64,000 nt of DNA from Lachnospira sp. (lineage in GTDB: Bacteria > Bacillota > Clostridia > Lachnospirales > Lachnospiraceae): positions 62,001-126,000 of the forward strand of contig JAGATQ010000016.1 of NCBI GenBank assembly GCA_017621205.1, in the 5' to 3' direction. Below are positions 7,572 through 17,651 of the stretch, in pieces (the stretch's first letter is position 1; every line of letters begins with the position of its first letter). The position numbers and the translations under genes are program-made. Below the pieces are notes generated by a model. That model did no database searches. It was not told the DNA's origin and saw only the letters and a list, made by a program, of their open reading frames with translations.

Positions 7572-9062
7572 TTAATTAAAATCTTCTCCTAAACGCCCTT
7601 TTTTCTTTCTTTTGTCCGCATACATCATCTTGTCTGCATTATCAATGAAATTCTCCTGACTCAATTCACAATATCCAATAGCATAACTGGTAGGAATATT
7701 GCGGGATTGATTGCGTACCCTGCACTCCTTCTCTAAATCATAAAGGAGCTTATGGACGTCTCCATAATAAAGAATTGCAAATTCATCCCCGCCCTGCCGA
7801 TATACCTTGCCATTTTTTTGAACCACAGCAACCAAGAGGGCTGCAAAGCTCTGCAACAGCTCATCACCCGCAGAATGCCCAATCGTATCATTCACCAATT
7901 TTAAATCATTCAAATCGGCAATCAGATAATAGCCTTTATCATCTCTCAGATTCGCAATATCCCTCTCTAAAGCATTGCGGTTATAAATATGTGTCAGATA
8001 ATCAATATATGCAAACCGCCGTCCAATCTCCGTGCAGAACGCAGTAATATTCTGCATACAGTCATGCTTGGAGCTACAATTCTTACCACAAAAAACCCTT
8101 GTCTCTATGCTGATGCCCTCATCCGCATACTTGCTTTCCATATTGTTCTTTACCTTATCCAGAACCATTCTTGCCCTATCATAGGAGCTCGCAATAAATA
8201 CTGCACCATTTTCACATACTCTATAGCATTCCAGCCTTTGCAGCCTAAGCTCCTTATGAATATCCTTCAGAATGATAACATTCTGCTTCCAGTCATAACT
8301 GCTTTCAATCTTACTAAAGCATAGAATTCCTATTATCATCTGCTGTTTTTGAAAATCAAATTCATCAAGCACTGTCTCAAAAGAATACTGGTTGAACATT
8401 GCCGTCTTCTCATCCATATATTTTTCTATATTTTCATTACTCAAAATAAGCCCCATCATAATAAGCGTAACACAGACAACCACCACTAAAGATTCTGGCA
8501 CAGCAAGCTGGATTGCTGCAGTAATAGCATACAGCGGAACCGCAAGAAGGATTGCCATCCTTTTTTCTGCCGCCAGTTCCTCCCAATAGCGAAGACAGTA
8601 ATATAAAATTAAAAGCAGGTATATCACAACACTAACATATAGTGCATACGCCTTAGGTCCTAGAGAATAATCCGTTGTCCTGCCATGCACATAGGTAATT
8701 GGCAATATTAAAATCCCAACTGCAGACAGAATAAATGGCAGTGCCTGCATCACTCTTATCATTCTGCCAAATCTTTTTCCTGCCTCCAGATAGCTTCTCA
8801 TATACAAAAACAAAAGATATATAAAACCTAATAAAGACATGAGATATATAATATGGACAATAAGATTCACATCAGCGGAAACGGTATCCCTATGATTAAC
8901 CGTATATAATGTAATCAAATCAAATATTGTGACCAATAATGCCACCTGAGCAAGCCACTGAAATAATCTGGTAGATTTAATTGGAATATGGGGCTTGCAA
9001 TAATAAAAGGCCATCATATATATAATTAACAACAAACATACGATTGACGTCTTTACCAACAT
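7572..9062 (-). CDS. Membrane-bound diguanylate cyclase (GGDEF protein)
   Basis: A 496-residue protein. About seven hydrophobic helices fill residues 1-215. A linker holds a cysteine-rich patch (CGKNCSSKHDC, near 330), then a GGDEF domain with LIADLNDLKLVNDTIGHSAGDE and the intact signature RQGGDEFAIL (GGDEF at 424-428). The signature predicts c-di-GMP synthesis from two GTP. No RxxD inhibitory site is visible five residues upstream, so product feedback may be absent. The cysteine cluster could bind metal or sense redox. Position between two chemoreceptor genes (gaps of 68 and 24 bases) ties c-di-GMP to the motility decision. The N-terminal 7TM sensor has no recognisable ligand motif. Confidence 0.88.
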   Translation of the reverse strand: MLVKTSIVCLLLIIYMMAFYYCKPHIPIKSTRLFQWLAQVALLVTIFDLITLYTVNHRDTVSADVNLIVHIIYLMSLLGFIYLLFLYMRSYLEAGKRFGRMIRVMQALPFILSAVGILILPITYVHGRTTDYSLGPKAYALYVSVVIYLLLILYYCLRYWEELAAEKRMAILLAVPLYAITAAIQLAVPESLVVVVCVTLIMMGLILSNENIEKYMDEKTAMFNQYSFETVLDEFDFQKQQMIIGILCFSKIESSYDWKQNVIILKDIHKELRLQRLECYRVCENGAVFIASSYDRARMVLDKVKNNMESKYADEGISIETRVFCGKNCSSKHDCMQNITAFCTEIGRRFAYIDYLTHIYNRNALERDIANLRDDKGYYLIADLNDLKLVNDTIGHSAGDELLQSFAALLVAVVQKNGKVYRQGGDEFAILYYGDVHKLLYDLEKECRVRNQSRNIPTSYAIGYCELSQENFIDNADKMMYADKRKKKGRLGEDFN

Positions 9063-9130
9063 TGAAACAAATCCTCCTGCCTTATAATGGCAATTCCTAA
9101 CCGCCTATTTGTCAAACGATAGTTCCCTCA

Positions 9131-11131
9131 TCATACTTTAAAAGAGGCAACCGTCTGATTTAACAATTCACTTAACCGGAACAGCTCTTCCATCTTTTGT
9201 AACACCAAACTGGAATTTTGATTGGAACTTTGTGCAGACTGCTTCATCCCCTGCATATATTCTGTAATTTCCCCAACCAAGGTGGTAATGGAATAGATTG
9301 CATCCTTAATCCCTTCCATGTTGTCACTCATCTGTTTGGATGCAGTTCCCAAATCATTGGAAATACTACTGTAAAACACGGCATCCTGCTTATACATTCC
9401 TGCAAGCTCTGTCATACTCTCATAATCCCTCATAACTTTACCATTCATAAACTCTAAAAGCTTTGTCGAGCTTTCCGAAAGAAGGGAAACATTTTTCACA
9501 ACCCCTTCTGTCACCTGACGAATTTTGTCAACTGCCTCTTTAGAATTGTCTGCCAGCTCACGAATCTCATCTGCAACAACAGCAAAGCCTTTTCCTGCAT
9601 CTCCAGCCCTTGCCGCCTCTATGGAAGCATTTAAAGCAAGAAGATTGGTCTGGGAACTGATAGAGAGAATCTCCTCCGTCAACGTGTCAATATCCTGCAC
9701 TTTCCGGCTGTCCGCAATGGCTGTCTCCAACTCCTGCCTTGTCTCCTGATAGAGAGCCACCGCTTCCCGTTCCGATTTCTCGGAGTTCTCATGCTGTTTT
9801 CCGGCACGCCTCATAATATCGCTTGACTGTTCTTCTGCCTCCAATGCCTTCTTTGCTACATTCTCTACTGCAACCCCAAGCTCCTGGCCTGTACCCTTGA
9901 TATTTTCCGCAAGCACCTTGGCTTCTGTTGTCTGCTCCATCACCTGTGTGACAGAGCTCAAAATATCAGCGATTCCCTGAGCCAGCACCTCCATCTCGGC
10001 AGAGGTTCCCTCCGCAATCGTTCCAATATTTTCCGCTTCCTCCTTGGTATTTAAGATAATGTTCCTTATCTGCTGCTTCACTTCTACCGTCGCTGTACGA
10101 ATCTGCTCTGTTTCATTTTTGTATTCTTTCGGAATACTCTTCTCACTAACCGTATTTTCTGAAAAATCGCCGGATGCAAACTGCTTTAGCATCTGTACCG
10201 GGGCGAGCATTCTGCCAATCAGCCCTGTCATAAACACCGTTACAAGAACAATGATTACCAATGCAACCACCACAGCTACCACAATCATCATCCTAAGGGA
10301 ACGAATTATGTTTGCCGTCGGTACGACAACCCCTAATCTCCAATCGCTGCCCGTGATAACGGAGGCTGCAAAATAACACTCACTGCCATCATAATCCTTT
10401 AATTTTATCACATCACTCTTGCTTTCATCCATCAAGCCTTTTAGCTGTGGCATAATATCTGTAACCGCAACAGCCTTATCCTCTGTTGGCTCATACTCTT
10501 TATTTTTATGAGCTACATACTGTCCACTGCTATCTACCAGAAATCCATATACTCCCGGTGCATAATTAATACTTCCTGTTAAATCCGTCACCGTACCGAG
10601 CGTCACATCCAGACCAATAACTGCAGTTAATTCTCCATCTATGTAAACAGGTGACGCAATCGTCGCACACATCTGGTTCGTCAATACATCCCAGTAAGGG
10701 TCTGTTACAATCGTCTCCTTCGCCTGTTCTGCCTGCTGATACCAACCACGCTGCACTGGATCATACCCCTCAGGTATTTCCGCCTCTCTGTTCGACTGGA
10801 TAAACTTGCTGTCTTTGGTTCCGCAATATAGATTTAACAGCTCTTCCCTGTCCTTCGCATAGGTATCCATCACAGACTGGATAAATTGCTCCTCCGTATT
10901 AGCAGCAGCCTCAATACTGCTTGCCGCCCCTGCCGCCAACATCTTCTCCTTTTCAATCCATGTATTGATTTCCTCCGCATACCGGTCCGCATTCAACTGC
11001 AATGCCTCCGTCTGGTTCTGAATCAGCTGCCTGCCCGCAACGATAACAATTCCAATCGTTGTCAGTAAAATACTAGCTGCAACAATACAAATTACATTGA
11101 TGGTTAACTTACCTTTAATTGTTCTTCTCAT
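9131..11131 (-). CDS. Methyl-accepting chemotaxis protein with dCache_1 sensor
   Basis: A 666-residue chemoreceptor with TM1 (about 9-31), a ~240-residue double Cache sensor, TM2 ([20 protein letters not shown], near 283-302), HAMP and a long coiled coil. The sensor contains [16 protein letters not shown] and AVIGLDVTL; the RxWY pair and the late Asp match the amino-acid-binding motif described for dCache_1 receptors such as PctA, so amino acid sensing is a reasonable inference. The tip [35 protein letters not shown] is canonical. It begins 3 bases after the kinase stop codon and so is translationally coupled to it. Confidence 0.92.
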   Translation of the reverse strand: MRRTIKGKLTINVICIVAASILLTTIGIVIVAGRQLIQNQTEALQLNADRYAEEINTWIEKEKMLAAGAASSIEAAANTEEQFIQSVMDTYAKDREELLNLYCGTKDSKFIQSNREAEIPEGYDPVQRGWYQQAEQAKETIVTDPYWDVLTNQMCATIASPVYIDGELTAVIGLDVTLGTVTDLTGSINYAPGVYGFLVDSSGQYVAHKNKEYEPTEDKAVAVTDIMPQLKGLMDESKSDVIKLKDYDGSECYFAASVITGSDWRLGVVVPTANIIRSLRMMIVVAVVVALVIIVLVTVFMTGLIGRMLAPVQMLKQFASGDFSENTVSEKSIPKEYKNETEQIRTATVEVKQQIRNIILNTKEEAENIGTIAEGTSAEMEVLAQGIADILSSVTQVMEQTTEAKVLAENIKGTGQELGVAVENVAKKALEAEEQSSDIMRRAGKQHENSEKSEREAVALYQETRQELETAIADSRKVQDIDTLTEEILSISSQTNLLALNASIEAARAGDAGKGFAVVADEIRELADNSKEAVDKIRQVTEGVVKNVSLLSESSTKLLEFMNGKVMRDYESMTELAGMYKQDAVFYSSISNDLGTASKQMSDNMEGIKDAIYSITTLVGEITEYMQGMKQSAQSSNQNSSLVLQKMEELFRLSELLNQTVASFKV

Positions 11132-11134
11132 AGT

Positions 11135-12556
11135 CTAGCCTCTCTTTTCTGTTATTGTTTTTTCCAGGTTCAGCAGAATTCTAGCAATAAACATCCCCTT
11201 CTCCACTGCAAATTCCGTCTCTCCATTGTAATAGGATGCTACCTTTAACACACTCGAAATACCAATTCCTTCTCCCTTATGCGATTCTGGCACACCATTT
11301 TTCAACACCACATCTGTTGCACAAGTATTCCTGCACTGGACAACCATCTTATTGCCCTTCCGGGTAATTGATATATTTATCTGCCATTTGGGCTTCCCCG
11401 ATGAAAGACACCCATGAATCGCATTTTCAAAAATATTTGCAAGAACAGCAACCAAATCTATATCCCGGATACTGATATCTCCGGGTACCTTCACATGCAT
11501 TGTAACCTCAATACCCTGTTTTCTTGCCCGCCTTGCATACACTGATAATATGCTGTTAATCGCCTCATTACCACAAATACATTCTGTTTCTTTACTATCC
11601 ATATCTTCCTTATACTGCTTCACATAAGCAAGCAGCTTATCCTGTTCCCCATTTCGGATATATTCCTCTATTAAAAGGCAGTGATGACGGGCATCATGGC
11701 GAATTCTTGCCAGCTCCTCCTTCGACTCCTGCATCAGTTCCAGTTGTCGTCGTATCAGACGTTCATTTGTTTCAAGCAATTCTTTTTCTATCTGATAACG
11801 CCGTTCCTTCCCCCTGTGTAAGTAAACCTGAAATACCATATATTGAATCAGCCCAGCCATAAATAAAAGAATTGCCGTCCTTACAATATGAAACATGGAA
11901 AATACATGGGTTCCCGGCCAGAAAGCAACGAGTGACGCAACTAGAATGGACATAAATACCGTAATTGCACTAAAAATATCCATCTCCTCCCGCAGGAAAT
12001 CAACCCCTGCCAAAAATCCTTTCCTGACCTTTTTGGCAAACACCCAGAAAATGATTGTCATCAGCAAGAAACGAATAATAATGTCTGCCCACAGATTACC
12101 CGCAAAACATATCCGTGCTGCATCTATACCACAAAACACAATCACCGACAGAAGATAAAAGCCAAGTGCCAGCTTATATAATGACAAGTATAGTGTATCC
12201 CTGCTCATTGCTACACAAAAGCTACCAACCACCGGAATGGAAAGCATCCCTGCAAACCGGACAAAGCTACCACTATCTAACCAATACCAGAAGCTAAATA
12301 CCAATACCACCAGCAGCCCAAATATTGCATAATACCAAATCGTTTTCTTCATGGATAACCGCGGATGGTCTAACAACAAAAAAACTGTCATCATCAGTCC
12401 TGCACCTATACTGTTACGCAAAACTGCAATCCAAAACGAACCTCCTAACATCCTCGTTTCACACCTCACTTCTTTGGAAAGGATATATAATAACTTATCA
12501 TAACCTGACATTTTTTCAATACCAATGGAATGATTTGCACATTTTAGGGTACACAT
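11135..12556 (-). CDS. GHKL-type sensor histidine kinase (AgrC/LytS-like)
   Basis: A 473-residue (longest form) membrane kinase with six or more hydrophobic segments up to about residue 240, then the dimerisation helix ELARIRHDARHHCLLIEEY carrying the likely phospho-acceptor His, and a GHKL ATPase domain with the N-box LANIFENAIHG and a GEGIGISSV G-box. This architecture pairs with LytTR regulators, and one lies just upstream. The start is unsure: ATG 12556 lacks a ribosome binding site; ATG 12511 (MSGYDKLL) and ATG 12451 (MLGGSFW, after GAGG) are alternatives. No AgrB or AgrD peptide gene is visible nearby, so the signal is unknown. Confidence 0.88.
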   Translation of the reverse strand: MCTLKCANHSIGIEKMSGYDKLLYILSKEVRCETRMLGGSFWIAVLRNSIGAGLMMTVFLLLDHPRLSMKKTIWYYAIFGLLVVLVFSFWYWLDSGSFVRFAGMLSIPVVGSFCVAMSRDTLYLSLYKLALGFYLLSVIVFCGIDAARICFAGNLWADIIIRFLLMTIIFWVFAKKVRKGFLAGVDFLREEMDIFSAITVFMSILVASLVAFWPGTHVFSMFHIVRTAILLFMAGLIQYMVFQVYLHRGKERRYQIEKELLETNERLIRRQLELMQESKEELARIRHDARHHCLLIEEYIRNGEQDKLLAYVKQYKEDMDSKETECICGNEAINSILSVYARRARKQGIEVTMHVKVPGDISIRDIDLVAVLANIFENAIHGCLSSGKPKWQINISITRKGNKMVVQCRNTCATDVVLKNGVPESHKGEGIGISSVLKVASYYNGETEFAVEKGMFIARILLNLEKTITEKRG

Positions 12557-12640
12557 TGCAATGAATCACATAAAACAAAAGACAGATGAAACACGCCATC
12601 CGTCCTTATTACATTACTCTGTCCCAATCCATTACCAGCA

Positions 12641-13372
12641 CTACTCCTCTTCACAGTAATAATTAAAATACTGCTCCCTAAGTGGCTGGTACGAGCCTCT
12701 TGGCAGATAAATCCTCTGTCCGTTATCCATATTCAGCTCCCGCGAATCCAGACTATCTACATGTCCAAGATTTATGATATAACCAATTCCCACCTTGGCA
12801 AACTCCGGATAAACGTACAGCATATCATATAGCTTTGCCATCGTCATCCGAAGCAGGTGCTGTGTCCCATCTGCCAGATAGATACACTGACATTTTTTCT
12901 GTGCCTCACAATATACAATATCATGTACACAAATCCTATGAATCTGGTTGTCAATCCGTAAAGGCAGATATTTTTTCTGTTCCTTATCAAGATTCCTTAA
13001 AAGCTTATCTAGAACAACATTAAACTCCTTTTCCAAAACCGGTTTAACCAGATATTGAGCCGCATCGACACGGAACGCCTCCAATGCATATTCCTTGGAT
13101 GTTGTAAGAAAAACAATCAGGCATTGGCCGCCCATCCTGCGGAGCTCCTTTGCCGCTTCAATTCCAAGTTTTCCCGGCATATAGATATCCATAAATAATA
13201 TATCCGGCATATATTCATTTTGCTGCATCAGACAAAGCAGTTTCTCTACGTCCATAAAGCGTTCTATCAAAAAATTATATTCGGTGTGCTGCTTCTGATA
13301 AGATGCTAACATATGTTCTGTCTTTTCTAGTTCTTCCCGTTCATCATCACAAAGTGCAATCCGATACATCAA
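12641..13372 (-). CDS. LytTR-family response regulator
   Basis: A 243-residue regulator. The receiver domain has the acidic pair in IALCDDE (residues 9-10), the phospho-acceptor Asp62 in LFMDIYMP and Lys in YLVKPV. The C-terminal LytTR DNA-binding domain spans about 135-240 (RIDNQIHRICVHDIVYCEAQ, FAKVGIGYIINLGHVDSLD, YLPRGSY). LytTR proteins bind pairs of short direct repeats. It is the first gene of the signalling operon, 85 bases before the kinase gene at its longest start, with a near-consensus promoter upstream. Confidence 0.92.
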   Translation of the reverse strand: MMYRIALCDDEREELEKTEHMLASYQKQHTEYNFLIERFMDVEKLLCLMQQNEYMPDILFMDIYMPGKLGIEAAKELRRMGGQCLIVFLTTSKEYALEAFRVDAAQYLVKPVLEKEFNVVLDKLLRNLDKEQKKYLPLRIDNQIHRICVHDIVYCEAQKKCQCIYLADGTQHLLRMTMAKLYDMLYVYPEFAKVGIGYIINLGHVDSLDSRELNMDNGQRIYLPRGSYQPLREQYFNYYCEEE

Positions 13373-13414
13373 ACATATCTCCTATTTAGTATGTAAAACC
13401 AGTTAATTATTACT

Positions 13415-13443
13415 ATTATAATGAAATCATCTGTCTTTGTCCA
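13415..13443 (-). promoter_or_regulatory. Promoter of the signalling operon
   Basis: On the minus strand TGGACA (13443-13438), 17 bases and TATAAT (13420-13415), about 43 bases before the LytTR regulator start codon. It would drive the LytTR, GHKL, chemoreceptor, GGDEF and chemoreceptor genes as one unit. Confidence 0.6.
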
Positions 13444-13465
13444 TTGTAAAATAAATCTAAATGTG

Positions 13466-13495
13466 CAAAAACGGTATAGGTGAAAAACTATACCG
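13466..13495 (-). terminator. Rho-independent terminator of the sulfate transport operon
   Basis: On the minus strand CGGTATAG and CTATACCG pair perfectly (arms 13495-13488 and 13479-13472) and are followed by TTTTT (13471-13467). It lies 31 bases after the cysA stop codon. Confidence 0.8.
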
Positions 13496-13526
13496 CTCAC
13501 TTGCTTATATTGATTGATTTTTATAT

Positions 13527-14594
13527 TTACAACGCCTCAATATCTACCCCTTTTAAAAGCTTGTTTTTATGAATATTGGCATCCTCCTCATCAAGAATAT
13601 ACACCCGGTAAACCAATACACACATCTGCTCCCCTACAGATACCGGTCGCCGCTCCAAGGAACGGTTGGTCTTTAACAGAATTCCATTTACAGAAAGCGT
13701 CAGCTCCAGATAGCTTCCCCGAAAGGCAATCTTCGTTATCTCCCCTGTCTCTGCTGCCGGAATCAGGCTTTTAAATTTCTCATTGTCACTCTTAAATGCT
13801 TCCACAAATTCCGGACGGACAATGGCCTGATTATTCTTTGGTAAATCCTCAAAGCCCTTAAAGCCACTAAAATCATCTAATACTGCAGAGGTTCCAATAA
13901 ATTGTGCGACAAAGGAGGTCTTCGGTTTTTTGTATATCTCCACCGGAGTACCCTTCTGCTCTAGCTTTCCCTCATTGATGATAATAATTTCATCTGCTAC
14001 CTCTACAGCCTCCTCCTGGTCATGGGTAACAAAAATACTCGTAATTCCGACCTTCTTAATCATTTTCTTAAGCCACTCGCGAAGTTCCTTACGAACCTTC
14101 GCATCAATGGCAGCAAAGGGTTCATCGAGCAAAAGCAGCTGTGGTCTTGGTGCTAAGGCTCTGGCAAAGGCTACTCTCTGCCGCTGACCGCCGGAAAGCT
14201 GGTCCGGATACCGTTTCTCCATACCATTTAGCCCGACCAAATCAACTAATTCCATAACCCGGTCATGTATTTTCTTTTTATCCTGCTTTTGTACCCGTAG
14301 TCCAAAGGCAATATTTTCATAGACAGTCATGTAGCGGAACAAAGCATAATTCTGAAATACAAAGCCAATTCCCCGCTCTCCCGGCGGTATATCATTGACT
14401 ACTTCCCCTTCTATTACCACATCACCGCTATCCTGCTGCTCAAGTCCTGCAAGCATCCTTAGTATAGTGGTCTTTCCGCTGCCACTCGGTCCTAAAAGAG
14501 CAATCATCTTTCCCTGCTCTACCCCAAAATTAATATCCTTAGCCGCTTCATAGTCCCCAAAATTTTTATTGATATGTTTCATTTCCACATACAT
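13527..14594 (-). CDS. cysA: Sulfate/thiosulfate ABC importer ATPase
   Basis: A 355-residue ATPase. Walker A GPSGSGKT (35-42), signature LSGGQRQR (about 137), Walker B LLLLDEP (about 157) and the His of IFVTHDQEE are all present, followed by a C-terminal TOBE-like domain from about residue 235 (NNQAIVRPEFVEAF, GEITKIAFRGSYLELTL). It energises uptake through CysT/CysW. The gene is last in the Sbp-CysT-CysW-CysA operon, 15 bases after cysW, and is followed by a clear terminator. The order and all four components support sulfate or thiosulfate uptake over molybdate. Confidence 0.92.
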   Translation of the reverse strand: MYVEMKHINKNFGDYEAAKDINFGVEQGKMIALLGPSGSGKTTILRMLAGLEQQDSGDVVIEGEVVNDIPPGERGIGFVFQNYALFRYMTVYENIAFGLRVQKQDKKKIHDRVMELVDLVGLNGMEKRYPDQLSGGQRQRVAFARALAPRPQLLLLDEPFAAIDAKVRKELREWLKKMIKKVGITSIFVTHDQEEAVEVADEIIIINEGKLEQKGTPVEIYKKPKTSFVAQFIGTSAVLDDFSGFKGFEDLPKNNQAIVRPEFVEAFKSDNEKFKSLIPAAETGEITKIAFRGSYLELTLSVNGILLKTNRSLERRPVSVGEQMCVLVYRVYILDEEDANIHKNKLLKGVDIEAL

Positions 14595-14609
14595 ATTTCC
14601 ATACCTCCG

Positions 14610-15524
14610 TTATTGTTCCCTTTTACCACGATATTCCACGACCTGCTTTAAAACCAGTATGATAATTGCCAGAAGCACAAGCAAAGAGGATACTGCAAAT
14701 GCCTGCGTAATAGAATCTGCACTTCCTGCCATATAAAGGGCATCAATCTCCAACGGAAGCGTAAAGGTCTTTCCTCTGGCTTTGGAAACAGCATAAACTG
14801 CACCAAACTCTCCAAAGGCTCTTGCACAGCACAAAATCATACCATAGAGCAATGCCCATCTGATATGAGGAAAGGTTACCCGTTTAAATATGGTAAGGCC
14901 CTTCGCTCCCATCATGGCCGCTGCCTCTTCCTCTGCACTGCCCTGTGCCTGCATCACCGGAACTAACTCGCGGGAAACAAATGGAAACGTAACAAATATG
15001 GTCGCCAGGACCACTCCCGGAACCGAAAACACGAAGGATATATTGGTTCCAAATATATCATTGAGCCATTCCACAAGCGGAGTCGCCCATCCCATTCTGC
15101 CAAAGGTCATAATATAGGCAAGACCTGCAATCACCGGTGAAATGGAAAAGGGAATATCAATCAGTGTGGACAGCACCTGTTTCCCACGGAATTCAAATTT
15201 CGTAAGAAGCCATGCAGCACACAAACCAAATAATGTATTAACGGCTACTGCAATAAGCGTAGCTATCAATGTAACCTGCAAAGCCGATAAGGTATTGGAT
15301 GCAGTGATGGCATTCTTATATGCCGCAAACCCATCCTTTAAGGAGCGGTAAATAACCTCAACAAGAGGGAAAACAAGCATAATCAGAAAAAAGATAACAC
15401 TGATTCCAATCAACAGGCAGGGAACAAACCCTTTCTGCTTCTTCTCTTGATTCTTTTCTGCCTTTGGAGGTATCTCTTTAGCAACACGCTCCTGTGCCTT
15501 TATGTGATTCGTTTCTTTACTCAT
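14610..15524 (-). CDS. cysW: Sulfate ABC importer permease CysW
   Basis: A 304-residue inner-membrane permease with six predicted helices; TM1 is FVPCLLIGISVIFFLIMLVF. The cytoplasmic EAA loop reads EEEAAAMMGAKGLTIFKRVTFPHIRWALLYG, which docks on the ATPase, and FGEFGAVYAVSKARGKTFTLPLEI is typical of CysW. I start at ATG 15524 (MSKETNHIK) because AAGGGGG lies 8 bases upstream; the longer frame to 15578 would overlap cysT and lacks a binding site. The charged N-terminal extension is longer than in E. coli. Confidence 0.92.
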   Translation of the reverse strand: MSKETNHIKAQERVAKEIPPKAEKNQEKKQKGFVPCLLIGISVIFFLIMLVFPLVEVIYRSLKDGFAAYKNAITASNTLSALQVTLIATLIAVAVNTLFGLCAAWLLTKFEFRGKQVLSTLIDIPFSISPVIAGLAYIMTFGRMGWATPLVEWLNDIFGTNISFVFSVPGVVLATIFVTFPFVSRELVPVMQAQGSAEEEAAAMMGAKGLTIFKRVTFPHIRWALLYGMILCCARAFGEFGAVYAVSKARGKTFTLPLEIDALYMAGSADSITQAFAVSSLLVLLAIIILVLKQVVEYRGKREQ

Positions 15525-15540
15525 ATAAGCTTCCCCCTTC

Positions 15541-16386
15541 CTACTGTTTTGTTCTACGGCCTGCCGTAATCTGTACAATATTGATAAAGAGCAGCAGTAA
15601 AAATGAAATCAGCAGCAGCACCAGTGCAATCGCTGCCGCCCCCTCATAATCCACGCTTCCGGAGTTCAGCTTCTGCATGATGATATAAGATACGACCTGT
15701 GTACCTTCCTTCTCACTGTTACCAGATATGTAAATGACGCTGCCGTACTCTCCGATTCCTCTTGCCAGGGCAAGACCAAAGCCCGTCAATAATGCCGGAG
15801 TTAATTCCGGCAGAATGACACGACGGAAGGTATAGCTGCGGCTCGCCCCAAGCATCTCACTGGCCTCCTCGTAAGTATGCGGAAGCTTTTCCAGCACAGG
15901 CTGTAATGCCCTTACCACAAAGGGAATTCCAATGAAAACCAACGCAATCGTAAGACCTACCTTGCTATAGGATGCCTGAATTCCCATATGGGAAAGCAGC
16001 CTTCCAAGAATCCCCTGGTCGGAATACATTCTGGAGAGAGTAATGCCTGCAACCGCCGTAGGCAGTGCAAATGGCAGCTCTATCATACCATCCATCAACC
16101 GTTTGCCGGGAAACTCATACCGAACCAACACCCATGCCAGAATCAATCCAAATACACAGTTAACGACAGCAGCTACAAATGCACAGCCAATACTTGTCAT
16201 AAATGCCTGCACGACATTCGGCCGTGTAATCAGCTCCAGAAATTCTGTCCCCGACATCCGAAAGGAATAGGCTAGAACAGAAGCCAGAGGAATTAGAATC
16301 AGCAGGGACAACAGGGTTACAGTAATCCCCATCGTCAGTCCAAATCCCGGAATTACCCGCTTTCCCTTCTTCCTTTTTCGGCTCAT
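15541..16386 (-). CDS. cysT: Sulfate ABC importer permease CysT
   Basis: A 281-residue permease, also called CysU, with six helices (TM1 LTMGITVTLLSLLILIPLAS). The EAA loop reads YEEASEMLGASRSYTFRRVILPELTPALLTG and the family-typical RGIGEYGSVIYISGN precedes the last helices. It forms the translocation pore with CysW. Start chosen at ATG 16386 (MSRKRKKG), 8 bases after GGAGGG; the ATG at 16401 is part of that binding site region. It follows the binding-protein gene by 19 bases. Confidence 0.92.
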   Translation of the reverse strand: MSRKRKKGKRVIPGFGLTMGITVTLLSLLILIPLASVLAYSFRMSGTEFLELITRPNVVQAFMTSIGCAFVAAVVNCVFGLILAWVLVRYEFPGKRLMDGMIELPFALPTAVAGITLSRMYSDQGILGRLLSHMGIQASYSKVGLTIALVFIGIPFVVRALQPVLEKLPHTYEEASEMLGASRSYTFRRVILPELTPALLTGFGLALARGIGEYGSVIYISGNSEKEGTQVVSYIIMQKLNSGSVDYEGAAAIALVLLLISFLLLLFINIVQITAGRRTKQ

Positions 16387-16405
16387 ATCGCATCCCTCCA
16401 TCTAA

Positions 16406-17443
16406 TTATTTACTATAAATCTCATCAAAAATTGCATCATCCGCAAAGAAATCCTTATATGCCTGGTCCCATCCGCCAAAATCGTCAATCGTACATAAGT
16501 CTACCGATAAATCAAAGGTATCGCTAAATGTTTTCAAAATCTCTTCATTGCTTGGACGGTAATAATTTTCTCCAATCAGCTTCTGTGCATCATCTGAATA
16601 TAAATAGCTTAAATACTCCTTAGCTGCTTCCTGCGTACCGTTCTTATCTGCATTTTCATCCACAATTGCAACGGAGGGTTCTGCCTTGATACTAATACTT
16701 GGAGTAACCATCTCATAGTCATCAGGATATTCCTTCAAGGTCAAAAGTGCCTCATTCTCCCACGCAATCAATACATCTCCCTGACCATTCTCCACAAAGG
16801 TCGTTGTAGCACCTCTTGCACCGGAATCCATAACCAGTACATTTTTATAAAGATTCGCTACGAACTCCTTCATCTTCGTCTCATCGCCATTATACTGCTT
16901 ATCTGCATAATACCATGCAGCAAGGAAATTCCAGCATGCTCCACCGGAAGACTTCGGGTCTGGTGTAATGACATTGACACCGGACTTTGTTAAATCATCC
17001 CAATCCTGAATTCCCTTCTCATTACCCTTGCGGACAAGAAAAACAATAGTAGAAGTATAAGGAGAGCTGTTACCCTCAAATTCCTTTATCCAATCCTTCT
17101 CAATCATTCCTGCTTCCTCAATCAATGTAATGTCGTGAGCCAATGCCAGTGTTACCACATCTGCATCATTACCCTCTAAAACGGAACGTGCCTGAGAACC
17201 AGAACCACCGTGGGACTGGGTTACCTCAATGGACTTTCCCGTCGTTTCTTTATAATGTTCCTTAAATATCTTATTATATGCCTCATAAAGCTCTCTTGTC
17301 GGGTCATAGGATACGTTGGTAAGGGTCACCGTATCACCGTCCTTCTTGCTCTCCTTATTGCCGCAGCCGCTTACTGACCCCAGCAATAACATCATAGACA
17401 TTCCTAATACCAGACCTTTTTTCAATAAATTTCTCTTCTTCAT
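16406..17443 (-). CDS. sbp: Sulfate-binding lipoprotein of the ABC importer
   Basis: A 345-residue lipoprotein: MKKRNLLKKGLVLGMSMMLL followed by the lipobox GSVSGC. VTLTNVSYDPTRELYEAYNKIF, SHGGSGSQARSVLEGNDADVVTLAL and ITPDPKSSGGACWNFLAAW are the hallmark blocks of the Sbp/CysP family; the SGGSG-like and SGGA loops contact the oxyanion. In a Gram-positive it is anchored outside the membrane and delivers sulfate to CysT/CysW. First gene of the operon. A long leader (about 226 bases) carries the hairpin at 17511-17588, and two LacI-type operators flank the predicted promoter. Confidence 0.92.
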   Translation of the reverse strand: MKKRNLLKKGLVLGMSMMLLLGSVSGCGNKESKKDGDTVTLTNVSYDPTRELYEAYNKIFKEHYKETTGKSIEVTQSHGGSGSQARSVLEGNDADVVTLALAHDITLIEEAGMIEKDWIKEFEGNSSPYTSTIVFLVRKGNEKGIQDWDDLTKSGVNVITPDPKSSGGACWNFLAAWYYADKQYNGDETKMKEFVANLYKNVLVMDSGARGATTTFVENGQGDVLIAWENEALLTLKEYPDDYEMVTPSISIKAEPSVAIVDENADKNGTQEAAKEYLSYLYSDDAQKLIGENYYRPSNEEILKTFSDTFDLSVDLCTIDDFGGWDQAYKDFFADDAIFDEIYSK

Positions 17444-17510
17444 GGATTAATCCCCTTTCTTTATTTAGGCAATTGCAAAACTTCTTTCTATAATCATCAG
17501 TCTATCATTA

Positions 17511-17588
17511 GTCGTAATACTATATAGATTTACGCCTTTGTACTTTGCGCAGCAAAGACAACGAAGTAAATTTATATAGTATTACGAC
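17511..17588. repeat. Long palindrome in the sbp leader
   Basis: Arms 17511-17533 and 17566-17588 (GTCGTAATACTATATA...) pair at 22 of 23 positions. The 32-base interior has its own hairpin, CTTTGC-GCA-GCAAAG. It is preceded at 17465 by TAGGCAATTGCAAAACTT, which is nearly repeated at 40395 beside another leader palindrome. If transcription starts near 17669 it is part of the sbp mRNA leader. Its relation to the B/C leader elements is only weakly suggested by the inner hairpin. Confidence 0.7.
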
Positions 17589-17651
17589 GACAGCATTGAT
17601 GTAACTTTGTTTCCCAATCACCCATAATAATGAGATTAATGCATCGCACTA

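Noticed and set aside
11135..13372. Search for AgrB/AgrD-type autoinducer genes next to the GHKL/LytTR pair
   Set aside because: No AgrB-like membrane protease or short peptide gene with a suitable binding site is visible between 5.7 and 13.5 kb.
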